Shown one piece after another: positions 32,882-41,300 of a stretch of DNA of 47,671 nucleotides. Made by a program: the position numbers and the translations under genes. The DNA comes from Streptomyces beigongshangae (lineage in GTDB: Bacteria > Actinomycetota > Actinomycetes > Streptomycetales > Streptomycetaceae). How positions within the stretch are numbered: position 1 is the first letter of the stretch; each line of letters opens with the position of its first letter. The stretch spans positions 1-47,671 of the forward strand of contig NZ_JAHKJW010000053.1 of assembly GCF_019710745.1 (NCBI RefSeq), given 5' to 3'. The notes beneath the pieces are model-generated. The model made no database searches, was not told the DNA's origin, and was given only the letters and a program-made list of their open reading frames with translations.

Positions 32882-34192
32882 TCACGCGCGTGCCGGTCGG
32901 CTTCGGTGAAGTGCCGTGCGGGAGTGCGTCTGCTCCGGTGGCCCCGTCGGGGAGGGCGTCGGTGTCTGCGGCGGGCGTACCTCCGCCAGCGTGGTGGCCA
33001 GGGTCTGCCAGACGTGCGTCGCCAGGTCGAGGTTCCGCGACTCCGCCGCCTGCCGGCCGAGCTCCTGGAGGGCCGCGATGCCCTCGTCGACGCGGCCCGC
33101 CAGGATCATCAGCCGGCCGTCGAGGACCGACAGCCGTACCCGGTCCCGGTAGGACAGGCGCAGCTCCTCCCCGCACAGCAGCGCACGGCTGAGCGCGCGG
33201 GCGTCGTCCAGCCGGCCCTGGTGGAAGGCGAGGTGGGCCTGGAGCGCCCGCACCTCCTGCACCTGCAGAGGAGTACCGATCAGGGCCAGGACGGACGCGG
33301 CCTCGCCCAGCCAGCGCTCGGCGGCGGCGACCCGCGGCGGTGACATCTGCAGCGCGGCGGCGGTGGCGGCGGCCCGCAGCCGGGACCACAGGAGCAGGTC
33401 GTCACCGCTCCGGGGAAGCCCGAGGGCCGTCTCCAGCCTGGTCTGGGCGGCCGCGTGGTCGCCCTGCCGGTTGCTGACCATGGCGGCCGTCCACAGGGCC
33501 TCGGCCGCCTGGGACGGCGAGGCCTCGGGCAGCAGTTCCCGCTCCAGCTCGTCGACGTGCCGCCCGGCCGCCTCCAGCCTGCCGAGTTCCGTCTCGATGC
33601 TGATGACCACCATCAGGGCGGCCATGGTGTCGGGCACCGGCAGCCTCTCGGCGCGGGCGATGGACAGGGCCTCCACGGCCGCCGGTTCCGCCGTCCGCAT
33701 GTCTCCCAGCGCGCGCGTGCAGCGGGCGTACTGGACGTGCGACCGCACCCGGAGCTCCGCCGCCTCCAGCAGATCGCTCAGCTCGATGATCTCCAGCAGC
33801 CGCTCGCGCTCGCGCTCGTAGTCGCCGTCGCGGCCCGCGGCGCGGCTCAGCAGCCACAGGGCCTGCCAGCGGGCGGCGGGATCGTCGCCCGCGTCCTCCT
33901 CGACGGCGCGGCTGAGGGCCGCCGTCTCGTCCGTGCCGGGCGGCGCCGACGCCACGGCGGCCAGCACCCCGGTCAGGGACCTGCCGTCCGAGGGGCCGGT
34001 CAGCATGGACGCGTCGACACCGAGGCGCTGGGCGAGGTAGGTCACGGCGCGTTCGGTGGGGCGCCGTTCGCCCGACTCCAGGCGTGACAGGTATCCCGTC
34101 GACAGGCCCTCACCGACGAGGCCGGCCTGGCTCATCCCTCGTTCCAGCCGAAGCCTCTTCAGCCGACGGCCGAAATGGGGCTGTTCCAGCAT
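32882..34192 (-). CDS. XRE-family regulator with helical-repeat (TPR-like) domain
   Basis: A 436-residue regulator. An N-terminal Cro/C1-type HTH occupies about residues 8-60 (LKRLRLERGMSQAGL, then STGYLSRLESGERRPT). The rest is made of repeated helical pairs (for example YERERERLLEIIELSDLLEAAELR and GDHAAAQTRLETALGL), consistent with tetratricopeptide repeats that may sense a peptide or partner protein. The C-terminal 30 residues are Pro/Thr-rich and probably disordered. ATG 34192 has GGAGGGGGG just upstream. Streptomyces carries many such regulators with unknown targets. Palindromes upstream at 34254 and 34438 are candidate sites. Confidence 0.88.
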   Translation of the reverse strand: MLEQPHFGRRLKRLRLERGMSQAGLVGEGLSTGYLSRLESGERRPTERAVTYLAQRLGVDASMLTGPSDGRSLTGVLAAVASAPPGTDETAALSRAVEEDAGDDPAARWQALWLLSRAAGRDGDYERERERLLEIIELSDLLEAAELRVRSHVQYARCTRALGDMRTAEPAAVEALSIARAERLPVPDTMAALMVVISIETELGRLEAAGRHVDELERELLPEASPSQAAEALWTAAMVSNRQGDHAAAQTRLETALGLPRSGDDLLLWSRLRAAATAAALQMSPPRVAAAERWLGEAASVLALIGTPLQVQEVRALQAHLAFHQGRLDDARALSRALLCGEELRLSYRDRVRLSVLDGRLMILAGRVDEGIAALQELGRQAAESRNLDLATHVWQTLATTLAEVRPPQTPTPSPTGPPEQTHSRTALHRSRPARA

Positions 34193-34253
34193 GTCCCCCC
34201 TCCATCTCCCCCCTCCTTCTCCTCCCGTGCGCCCCTCCCGCGACGGTGCGGTC

Positions 34254-34266
34254 CGCAGGACCTGCG
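34254..34266. promoter_or_regulatory. CGCAGG-A-CCTGCG palindrome
   Basis: A perfect 13-base inverted repeat followed by TTTT on the plus strand, 62 bases upstream of the XRE-TPR gene. It could be that regulator's operator; the stem is short for a terminator. Confidence 0.35.
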
Positions 34267-34437
34267 TTTTCCGTTCCCCCGGCGGGCGCGTGGAGTTGTC
34301 AACATTTTACGAACCGCCCGGAACGGCGGCAACTCGTGATGTGCAGGTCAACCACCTTCCCCAGAGGTCGCGTTGCCCTTGCGCACGGGCGCGGACCGGT
34401 GGCCGTGCACGCCGGGAACCCGTCCCGCACAGGGGAG

Positions 34438-34475
34438 TTGACAAGTTGCCCGGGTCGCTTGGCAAACTCTTGTCA
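34438..34475. promoter_or_regulatory. long imperfect inverted repeat TTGACAAGTTGCC...GGCAAACTCTTGTCA
   Basis: The arms 34438-34450 and 34461-34475 match except for two inserted bases in the right arm. The left arm begins with a consensus -35 hexamer, TTGACA. A related TTGTCAAC word lies at 34296-34303. This region separates the XRE-TPR gene from the small frame at 34549 and the PAS-LuxR gene, so it may be an operator controlling transcription toward the right. Confidence 0.45.
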
Positions 34476-34548
34476 GGGTGGTTGCCGCACCTTAATCTCG
34501 AAGGCGCCGTCCTGATGCGGTTCCCCTGTTCGTTCCGTGGAGGTATGC

Positions 34549-34776
34549 GTGCTGCGTCACCCCCGACCGCGCTCGTGGGAGATGCCGACCGTCCGGCTGT
34601 CCGGGACCATCGGTCCCGCGGCCGTCATGAGGACGGCGGTGGGCCCCGCGGCGCACCAGGCGTTCGCATTCTGCGGTGCCGGTGCCGGTGCCGGTACTGG
34701 TGCCCCGGCCTTGGCCGCACCCCCGCTGCCCGGCGGGCCCCCCTCCGGGCGGGACGGTGAGATCGAATGGCCCTGA
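34549..34776 (+). CDS. possible small protein, 75 residues
   Basis: No known family. GTG 34549 is preceded by GGAGG with a 5-base spacer, and third codon positions are mostly G/C, which favours real translation. The protein starts LRHPRPRSWEMPTVRLSG and has a Gly/Ala-rich middle (CGAGAGAGTGAPALAAPP) from GGTGCC repeats, with no membrane helix. A 14-bp hairpin lies 56 bases beyond the stop. It stands between the inverted repeat at 34438 and the PAS-LuxR gene. It may instead be a leader or chance frame. Confidence 0.35.
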   Translation: MLRHPRPRSWEMPTVRLSGTIGPAAVMRTAVGPAAHQAFAFCGAGAGAGTGAPALAAPPLPGGPPSGRDGEIEWP

Positions 34777-34832
34777 CAACGTTATCCAGGTGTCGGCCGG
34801 CCTGACGCCGGTGCCTCTGCTCCTGATCGGAT

Positions 34833-34867
34833 CCGGGAGTTCCGGCACCCGGCGCCGGAACTCCCGG
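34833..34867 (+). terminator. perfect 14-bp hairpin before the PAS-LuxR gene
   Basis: CCGGGAGTTCCGGC (34833-34846) pairs with 34854-34867 around a 7-base loop. It could terminate the small upstream gene or act as a leader structure of the PAS-LuxR transcript, whose start codon is 152 bases further on. No U-tract follows. Confidence 0.55.
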
Positions 34868-35018
34868 AACGACGCGGAGCACTTGGCCCGCGGCCACCGA
34901 CGAGGTGGCCCGCGCACTCACCGGACACCTGCCCGCACCCGGGCACCGGCGTCCGGGTTCCGCTCCGCGTCCGCAACCCTTCCCAGCCCCCACGCGCAGG
35001 AAGAAGGACGGTACGTCC

Positions 35019-35819
35019 GTGGCGACCACGAGTTTCCCCGACGCTTCGCCCCGCAGGAAGAACCGAGCCGCACACCCGGCTCCCCGCCCCCGCCGCGACA
35101 TCGCCAGGAGTGGCGCCCCGCGCAGCGCCGCTCCACAGGATGTCTGCACCGCCCATGTGTCTCCGCAGGACCTGGTCGTCAGGGCCGCGGACGCCGAATT
35201 CGCCCGCCAATTCGGCCTGAGCGCCGACGGGATACGCGGATCGAGACTCGTCGATCTCCTCCGCTCTCCCGTTCCCGCACGACTGCGGCAGCAGTTCGCC
35301 GCGCTTTCCTCGGGCCGGCTGCGGCGTTTCACGGAAAGGGTCACGGGCCGGGACGGAACCGGTCTGGCCTTTTCCGCGGAGTTGACCGGAACAGCCGTCA
35401 GGAGACCCTCGGGAGAGGTGTCCGGAATTCTCGTTCTCCTGCGCCGCACAGGAGACGCACGGCAAACGGTGAAGAGCAAGGATCCGGTGAAGGGAAAGGA
35501 GGCTGGAAGGGAGCCGGGAAAGGGTGAGGAGGCGGAAAAGGCGACCGGAAAGGGCGGGGAGCCGGTGCCGGCCGGCACCGGACCCGTGCTCGACGCCCTG
35601 GACGCCCAGGTCCTGGAAGGCGTGGCGGGCGGTGAGTCCACGATGCAGCTGGCCTCCCGTCTCTATCTGAGCCGTCAGGGGATCGAGTACCGCGTCGGAC
35701 AGATGCTGCGGAGGTTCGACGCGCCCAACCGTCCCGCCCTGGTCGCGCGTGCGCACGCGCTCGGGATGTTCGCTCCCGGGCAGTGGCCGCCGCATGTCCT
35801 TCCGGAGCGCGTGAAGTAG
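35019..35819 (+). CDS. PAS-LuxR transcriptional regulator (PimM-like architecture)
   Basis: A 266-residue regulator combining an N-terminal PAS fold (about 45-145: VVRAADAEFARQFGLSADGIRGSRLVDLL and FSAELTGTAVRRPSGEVSGILVLLR) with a C-terminal LuxR-type HTH (about 195-250: LEGVAGGESTMQLASRLYLS and IEYRVGQMLRRFDAPNR). This is the layout of polyene activators such as PimM, which bind operators of the type CTVGGGAWWTCCCBAG. Unlike those, the two domains are joined by a Lys/Gly/Glu-rich linker (about 150-185), and the protein is longer than their usual 190 or so residues. GTG 35019 has AAGGA ten bases upstream; the frame could start at 34905. It converges on the sigma-factor gene and may activate the NRPS region. 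Confidence 0.85.
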   Translation: MATTSFPDASPRRKNRAAHPAPRPRRDIARSGAPRSAAPQDVCTAHVSPQDLVVRAADAEFARQFGLSADGIRGSRLVDLLRSPVPARLRQQFAALSSGRLRRFTERVTGRDGTGLAFSAELTGTAVRRPSGEVSGILVLLRRTGDARQTVKSKDPVKGKEAGREPGKGEEAEKATGKGGEPVPAGTGPVLDALDAQVLEGVAGGESTMQLASRLYLSRQGIEYRVGQMLRRFDAPNRPALVARAHALGMFAPGQWPPHVLPERVK

Positions 35820-35851
35820 CGCCCGACCCGCGGGGCCGCGTCCCGCCGGTC

Positions 35852-35887
35852 CGGCGGCCGTGGCGGTGCCCACCGCCACGGCCGCCG
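35852..35887. terminator. bidirectional terminator between PAS-LuxR and sigma genes
   Basis: Perfect 17-base arms (35852-35868 and 35871-35887) separated by CC lie between two convergent genes, 33 bases after one stop and 24 before the other. This placement and symmetry suit a terminator for both strands. Confidence 0.8.
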
Positions 35888-35910
35888 TCGTACGGGCGCC
35901 GCGCCCGCCC

Positions 35911-36429
35911 CTATGCCGCCGTGGGCTGCCACGCCTCCTGGAACCGGCGGCGGGCGCGGAACAGGCGGGAGCGGACCGTGCCCACGGGCAGGGAGAGGAC
36001 CTCGGCCATCTCCTCCTCGTTGAGCCCGTAGGCGCGCAGGGTGAGGACCTGCCGGTGGGCCTGGGACAGCCGTTCCAGGACGTCGCTGATGTGCACCGCG
36101 TCCAGCGGGTTGGCCTCCTGCCGTGACTCCATCTCGGAACAGGTCCGTTCCTCGCCGTAGCGCTTGGCGGTCCGGACCGCCTCGCGGATCGTCACCGAGC
36201 GCACCCAGCCGTGGAACGCCGCCGGTTCGCGCAGGGTCTTCAGACCGCGGTAGATGGCGAGCAGCGCTTCCTGCGTGGCGTCGGCGCCGTCGTCGTGGGT
36301 GACGGAACGGCAGATGCGCGCGACGTAGGGCGTGATGGAGGTCAGCAGCTGGTTCATGGCCGCTTCGTCGCCCGACTGGGCACGGGGGAGCAGCGTCAGG
36401 GGGGAGGGGAGTTCGGTGACATCGGCCAT
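35911..36429 (-). CDS. ECF-type RNA polymerase sigma factor
   Basis: A 172-residue two-domain sigma factor. Sigma region 2 lies at about 28-90 (YVARICRSVTHDDGADATQEALLAIYRGL, FHGWVRSVTIREAV) and region 4 at about 115-165 (LSQAHRQVLTLRAYGLNEEEMAEVLSLPVGTVRSRLFRARRRF). AAGGAG lies ten bases before ATG 36429. It starts 57 bases after the acyltransferase gene on the same strand, so the two are probably cotranscribed. No anti-sigma factor or zinc-binding motif gene is adjacent, which suggests control by its own transcription or by a distant partner. It could direct the biosynthetic promoters nearby; that is inference. Confidence 0.9.
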   Translation of the reverse strand: MADVTELPSPLTLLPRAQSGDEAAMNQLLTSITPYVARICRSVTHDDGADATQEALLAIYRGLKTLREPAAFHGWVRSVTIREAVRTAKRYGEERTCSEMESRQEANPLDAVHISDVLERLSQAHRQVLTLRAYGLNEEEMAEVLSLPVGTVRSRLFRARRRFQEAWQPTAA

Positions 36430-36486
36430 GTCGGAAAGGCTCCTTACGACGCCGGGTCGGCGGGTGCGTGGACGGAGGGGCCGCGC

Positions 36487-37833
36487 TCAGCCCGCGGCCG
36501 CCCGTGCGGGCTCGGGCTCCGCCGCGGTCGCGAAGGCGAGGAGCCCCTCGCGCACGTCGTCACGGAACGCCCGCATGAAGGACGGGCTGAAGCAGGCGGT
36601 GTAGTACGGGAACTCGATGGCGAGCCGGCCCTCGAAGGAGACCACGCACGCCATGACGGGGCTGCGTCCCGCCTGCGGGAAGTAGTGCTCGCGGGCCGGC
36701 ACCAGGCGGACGTCGACCGCCTCCAGTTCACCGGGCAGCCGGGGGCCGGGGACGACACCCATGTTGGTGGCGATCACCGTGGCCAGCTGCAGCGCGGGGT
36801 TGCGGGGGATCTCCGGCGTGATGCGCACCTCGTGGAAGTGGTCGCCGCGGGAGATGTAGTCGCTCAGGCGGGCGTGCACGGTGCGCGCCGTCTCCAGCGG
36901 GTCCGGGTTCCCGGGCACCTCCAGGGTCTGCAGGTGGGTGGTGACCGCGGGCACCATGGCGGACGCGGACAGCGGCGGGGACAGCCGGGAGCGCAGGTCG
37001 ACGGGGGAGAGGCAGCCCAGGGTGCGGGGGCCGTCGCCGTCCAGGCGCCGCCTGGCCGTGGTCAGGAGGGTCGCGGCGACGAGCGCGTGCACGGAGACAC
37101 CGGAGCGCCGTGCCGTCCGGCGCAGACCCGTGGTCAGCTCCGTGTCCAGGAGCAGCCGGCAGACCTCGATGTGCCCGTCGTCGGCGGCCCCCGCACCGCC
37201 GGCCCCCGCGTCGGCGCCTTCGCCGTCGACCTCCGGGCGCCGGACGTCGTAGGGCACCAGCGTGACCGGGTGCAGCCCCGCCTCCTCGATACGGCTGTCG
37301 AGGTACCTGGCGGTGTCGGCCTCGTCGGCCGCGGGCAGCAGCCGGCTGACGGGCTCCGGCCACCGGGGCATGCCGGACACGGGGGTCCCGTCGGCGCGCC
37401 CGCCCTCGACCAGCGTCCGGTAGTGGTCCCACAGCGCGTTGTGCAGCGCGATGCTGCTGTGGCCGTCCGTGACGGTGTGGTCCACCACCAGCAGGAACAG
37501 GTGGTGCTCGCCGTCCGGCGCGCTGACCAGGACGGCCCGGCTCAGCGGGCCCCCGACCGGCAGGGGGTTGTTCAGCTCGGCCGCGTACGCCTCCTCCTCG
37601 TCGCCGGTACGGGTGACCAGCCGGGGCCGTTCGTCCTCGCCGAGGAGGGACAGCGCGTGGCCCGCGCCGTCCGGCACGATGCGCGACCGCAGCGTCGGGT
37701 TCGCCTCCGTCATGGCGTCGAACGCGGCCGACAGCGCCTCGACATCGACGCGTCCGCGCAGCGCGCAGGACAGGAAGGCCCTGCTCCGCTGGCCCACGTA
37801 GAGCGACTCGACCGGACACAGCGCACGGTGCAT
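36487..37833 (-). CDS. PapA5/condensation-like acyltransferase
   Basis: A 448-residue stand-alone acyltransferase of the condensation-domain fold. The catalytic motif is HTVTDG (His119, Asp123), the HxxxDG form of PapA5-like enzymes and not HHxxxDG of NRPS condensation domains. Other fold signatures are LSCALRGRVDVEALSAAFDAM and SPVDLRSRL. In relatives, acyl groups pass from a carrier protein or CoA to a hydroxyl or amine. Here it may esterify the product or release it from the adjacent NRPS/PKS line. ATG 37833 is favoured because GAAAGAAGG lies eight bases upstream; ATG 37860 is in frame but poorly preceded. It diverges from the NRPS gene and is followed by the sigma factor. Confidence 0.85.
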   Translation of the reverse strand: MHRALCPVESLYVGQRSRAFLSCALRGRVDVEALSAAFDAMTEANPTLRSRIVPDGAGHALSLLGEDERPRLVTRTGDEEEAYAAELNNPLPVGGPLSRAVLVSAPDGEHHLFLLVVDHTVTDGHSSIALHNALWDHYRTLVEGGRADGTPVSGMPRWPEPVSRLLPAADEADTARYLDSRIEEAGLHPVTLVPYDVRRPEVDGEGADAGAGGAGAADDGHIEVCRLLLDTELTTGLRRTARRSGVSVHALVAATLLTTARRRLDGDGPRTLGCLSPVDLRSRLSPPLSASAMVPAVTTHLQTLEVPGNPDPLETARTVHARLSDYISRGDHFHEVRITPEIPRNPALQLATVIATNMGVVPGPRLPGELEAVDVRLVPAREHYFPQAGRSPVMACVVSFEGRLAIEFPYYTACFSPSFMRAFRDDVREGLLAFATAAEPEPARAAAG

Positions 37834-37866
37834 GCCGTCAGCCTTCTTTCCGTTGTCCATTTCATG

Positions 37867-37917
37867 TGTCCACGGCCCGGGAATGCCCACGGCCTGGGAA
37901 TGTCCATGGCCCGGGAA
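37867..37917. repeat. three tandem 17-bp repeats, probable regulatory iterons
   Basis: Three abutting copies of TGTCCACGGCCCGGGAA occur, the second and third differing at two and one positions (TGCCCACGGCCTGGGAA, TGTCCATGGCCCGGGAA). They lie 34-84 bases upstream of the acyltransferase start and carry a GGCCCGGG core. A 17-bp period shifts each copy by about 1.6 helical turns. There are no spacers, so this is not CRISPR-like. A cooperative regulator site is likely. Confidence 0.75.
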
Positions 37918-38021
37918 CGGCCTGCCGCCGTCGTTGTCCGCGGAGGATCGGGAAGTCCTTTCGAGAGTGCACCGGAAAGCGCTGTCGATTCCATCCGGGA
38001 AGCGCCGCTCGGCGAAGTCAC

Positions 38022-38112
38022 GTGTTTTCCCTAAAGGTTGTTCCGGACCGGGCACCCTTCTGCCCCTCGGTCGTTCGGGCACTCCCTCGCCCCCCGGCCC
38101 TTAGGGAAACAC
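38022..38112. promoter_or_regulatory. pair of inverted TTAGGGAAA boxes in the divergent promoter region
   Basis: GTGTTTTCCCTAA (38022-38034) and TTAGGGAAACAC (38101-38112) are inverted copies apart from one extra T, separated by 66 bases. Each contains the GGGAAA half of the PAS-LuxR operator CTVGGGAWWTCCCBAG (about 12 of 16 positions for the right box). They lie between the acyltransferase and NRPS genes. Looping by the PAS-LuxR protein encoded at 35019 would be a natural explanation. Confidence 0.5.
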
Positions 38113-38363
38113 CTGGACGGCCGCCCGTGAGGCCGGTCCGGGCTTGACCCGGTGGGTTCCGGCATTCCACCGTTGGGTGCTGTGAAACCGGGGCCGGGCG
38201 GTGCGTATCCCCTGCCCCTGGTGTGCGACCCCCTTTTCCGCCCCGTGGGCCGGCCCGGCGCGTACACACACGTGAGGGCGGCACGGAGCGGTGGCCGCAC
38301 CCGTCCGACCGGCCGGGCCTTCGCCGTCCGGGACATTACGGCTTGTCACGTGAGGGTTGTGCT

Positions 38364-41300
38364 ATGTCACTGCAGGAGGACGAACGTCGACCGCTGTCCG
38401 GGGCCCAGCTGTCCGGAGCCCAGGAGGGACTCTGGTACGCCGGGCGGCTGGCACCGGACAGCGCCGCGTACAACACCGCGGAAGCGGTGGAGATCCACGG
38501 ACCCCTCGACACCGGCCTGTTCGAGGCCGCGCTGCGGCGCACCGTCGGCGAGGCCGACACCTTCGCCCTGCGCTTCACCGACACCGACGAGGGCCCCCGC
38601 TGCCACCCCGCCCCGGACGCCGACGACTGGCCGCTGCACCGGGTCGACGTCGGCGGCGCCGAGGACCCCGGGGCCGCCGCGTGGGAGTACGTCCGCGCCG
38701 ACCTCGCCACCCCCGTGGACCTGGACAAGGGCCCGCTCTTCGCGCACTCCCTGCTGACCCTGGCCCCCGACCGCCACATCTGGCTGCTGCGGGCCCACCA
38801 CCTCCTGCTCGACGGCTACAGCTACAAGCTCCTCGGGCGGCGCCTGGCCGAGACGTACAACGCGCTGGCCGAAGGCCGGGAGCCGGAGCCCTCCGGCTTC
38901 GCGCCGGTGAGCCGGCTCCAGGCCGAGGAGGAGGCGTACCGGGCCTCCGAGCGGTACGTCCGCGACCGCGACCACTGGGCCGGGCGCCTGGCCGGCCTGC
39001 CGGAGCCCGCCCGGCTCACCTCCCGGTCGGCCGCCGCCACCGCCCCCTTCCTGCGCCGCACCGCCGAACTCGACCCCGTCGAGGCAGGTGCCCTCACGGC
39101 GGCCGCCGACCGGCTCGGCGTCTCGCGCACCGACCTGCTGACCGCCGCCACCGCCGTCCACCTGCACCGGATGACCGGGGCAGGGGACCTGGTGCTCGGC
39201 ATGGCCACCATGAGCCGGCTCGGCAGCGCCGCCCTGCGCACCCCCGGCACCGCCTCCGACGTCCTCCCGCTGCGCGTGGCCGCCGACCCCGGCACGCCCG
39301 TCGGGGAACTGGTGCGGGCCGTCGCGGACGAACTGAAGGCCCTGCGCCGGCACCAGCGGTACCGCGGCGAGTTCCTGCGCCGCGACCTGGGCCTGCTGGG
39401 CACCGGACGCCGGCTGTACGGGCCGGTCCTGAACATCGTCCCCTTCGACGAGTCCCCGGTCTTCGGCGGCCACCCCACCACCTGGCACCACCTGTCCGGC
39501 GGGGCCGTCGACGACCTGCAGATCTCGGTGCGGCCCGGAGCCAGGGCCGGGGGACTGTGGCTGGCCTTCGACGCCAACCCCGCCCTGTACGAGGAGGACG
39601 AACTCGCCCTGCACCGCGACCGGTTCCTCAAGGTGCTGCGCGGACTGGCCGAGGCCCCGCCGACGGCACCGCTGGCGGAACTGGACCTCCTGCTGCCGGG
39701 CGAGCACCCCCGCGACACCCCCGTACGCACCTGTCCCGCCGGGCGGACCCTCACGGAACTGTTCGAGGAGCAGGCGGCGTCCGTGCCCGGCCGGACCGCC
39801 GTCACCTGCGGGGCCGAACAGCTCACGTACGCCGAGCTCAACGCCGCGGCCAACCGCCTGGCCCGGCTGCTGACCGAACGCGGCGCGGGCCCGGGACGCG
39901 TGGTGGCGCTGGCGCTGGAACGCGGCGCACGGCTGCTGCCCGCCCTGCTGGCCGTCCTCAAGACCGGCGCGGCCTACCTCCCCCTGGACCCCGGTCACCC
40001 GGCCGAGCGGCTGCGACTGGTGGCCGAGGACGCGGCTCCCGTCGTCCTCGTCACCGAGCGCGCCCACGCCCACCTGGCCGGGGACACGGTCCCCGCCGTA
40101 CTGCTGGACGACCCCGGGGTCACGGCGGACCTCGCCCGCCGCTCCGCCGCCGACCTGGCCGACACCGACCGGCACGGGCCGACGGGTCCGTCCGACACCG
40201 CGTACATCATCCACACCTCCGGCTCCACCGGCCGCCCCAAGGGCGTGCCCGTCCCGCACGCCAACGTCGTACGGCTGCTCGCCGCCGCGGCGGAGCACTT
40301 CGACTTCGGCGCGGACGACGTGTGGACGCTCTTCCACTCCTACGCCTTCGACTTCTCGGTGTGGGAGATCTGGGGAGCCCTGCTGCACGGCGGCCGGGTC
40401 GTCGTCGTTCCGTACGCCGTCAGCCGCTCCCCGCGGGACTTCCTGGAGCTGCTGCACCGGGAGGGCGTCACCGTCCTGAACCAGACGCCGTCCGCGTTCG
40501 AGCAGCTGATCGACGCCGACGCGGAACGGGCCGGGGACGGGACGGGGGACAGCGGCGCCCTGCGCTACGTCGTCCTGGGCGGCGAGGCCCTCACCCCGGC
40601 ACGGCTGCGCCCCTGGGCGGACCGGCACGGCCTGGACCGCCCGGCGCTGGTGAACATGTACGGCATCACCGAGACCACCGTGCACGTCACCCACCACCGC
40701 GTCACCCGGGCCGACCTGGACGACCCGCGCCGCGGCAGCGTCATCGGCACCCCGCTCGCCGATCTGCGCGTCCACCTGCTGGACCCCGCCGGGCGCCCGG
40801 TGCCCCCCGGCGCGGTGGGCGAGATGTACGTCTCCGGCGCCGGGGTGGCCGCCGGCTACCTCGGCCGGCCCGACCTGACGGCCGAGCGCTTCCTCGACGA
40901 CCCCTTCGGCCCGCCCGGCACCCGCATGTACCGCTCGGGCGACCTGGCGCGGCGCCGCCCCGACGGGACGCTCGACTACCTGGGCAGGGCCGACGCGCAG
41001 GTCCAGCTCCGCGGCTTCCGCGTCGAGCCCGGCGAGATCGAGGCCGTCCTCGCCGCCCATCCGCGCGTCGCCCGCGCCGCCGTCGTGGTCCGCCGCGCCG
41101 ACAACGGCTCCCGCCAGCTCGTCGCCTACACGGTCCCGGCGGACGGCGCCCCGGCGGACCCCGCGGAGCTGCGGGCCCACGCCGCCGCCCGCCTGCCCGA
41201 ACACATGGTCCCGGCCGCCTGCGTCCCCGTGGACACGCTGCCGCTGACCGCCAACGGCAAGCTCGACGTACGCGCCCTGCCCGCGCCGGACTTCGCCGCC

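Noticed and set aside
37867..37917. Tandem repeats as a CRISPR array
   Set aside because: The copies abut with no spacers, number only three and lack any cas gene nearby.
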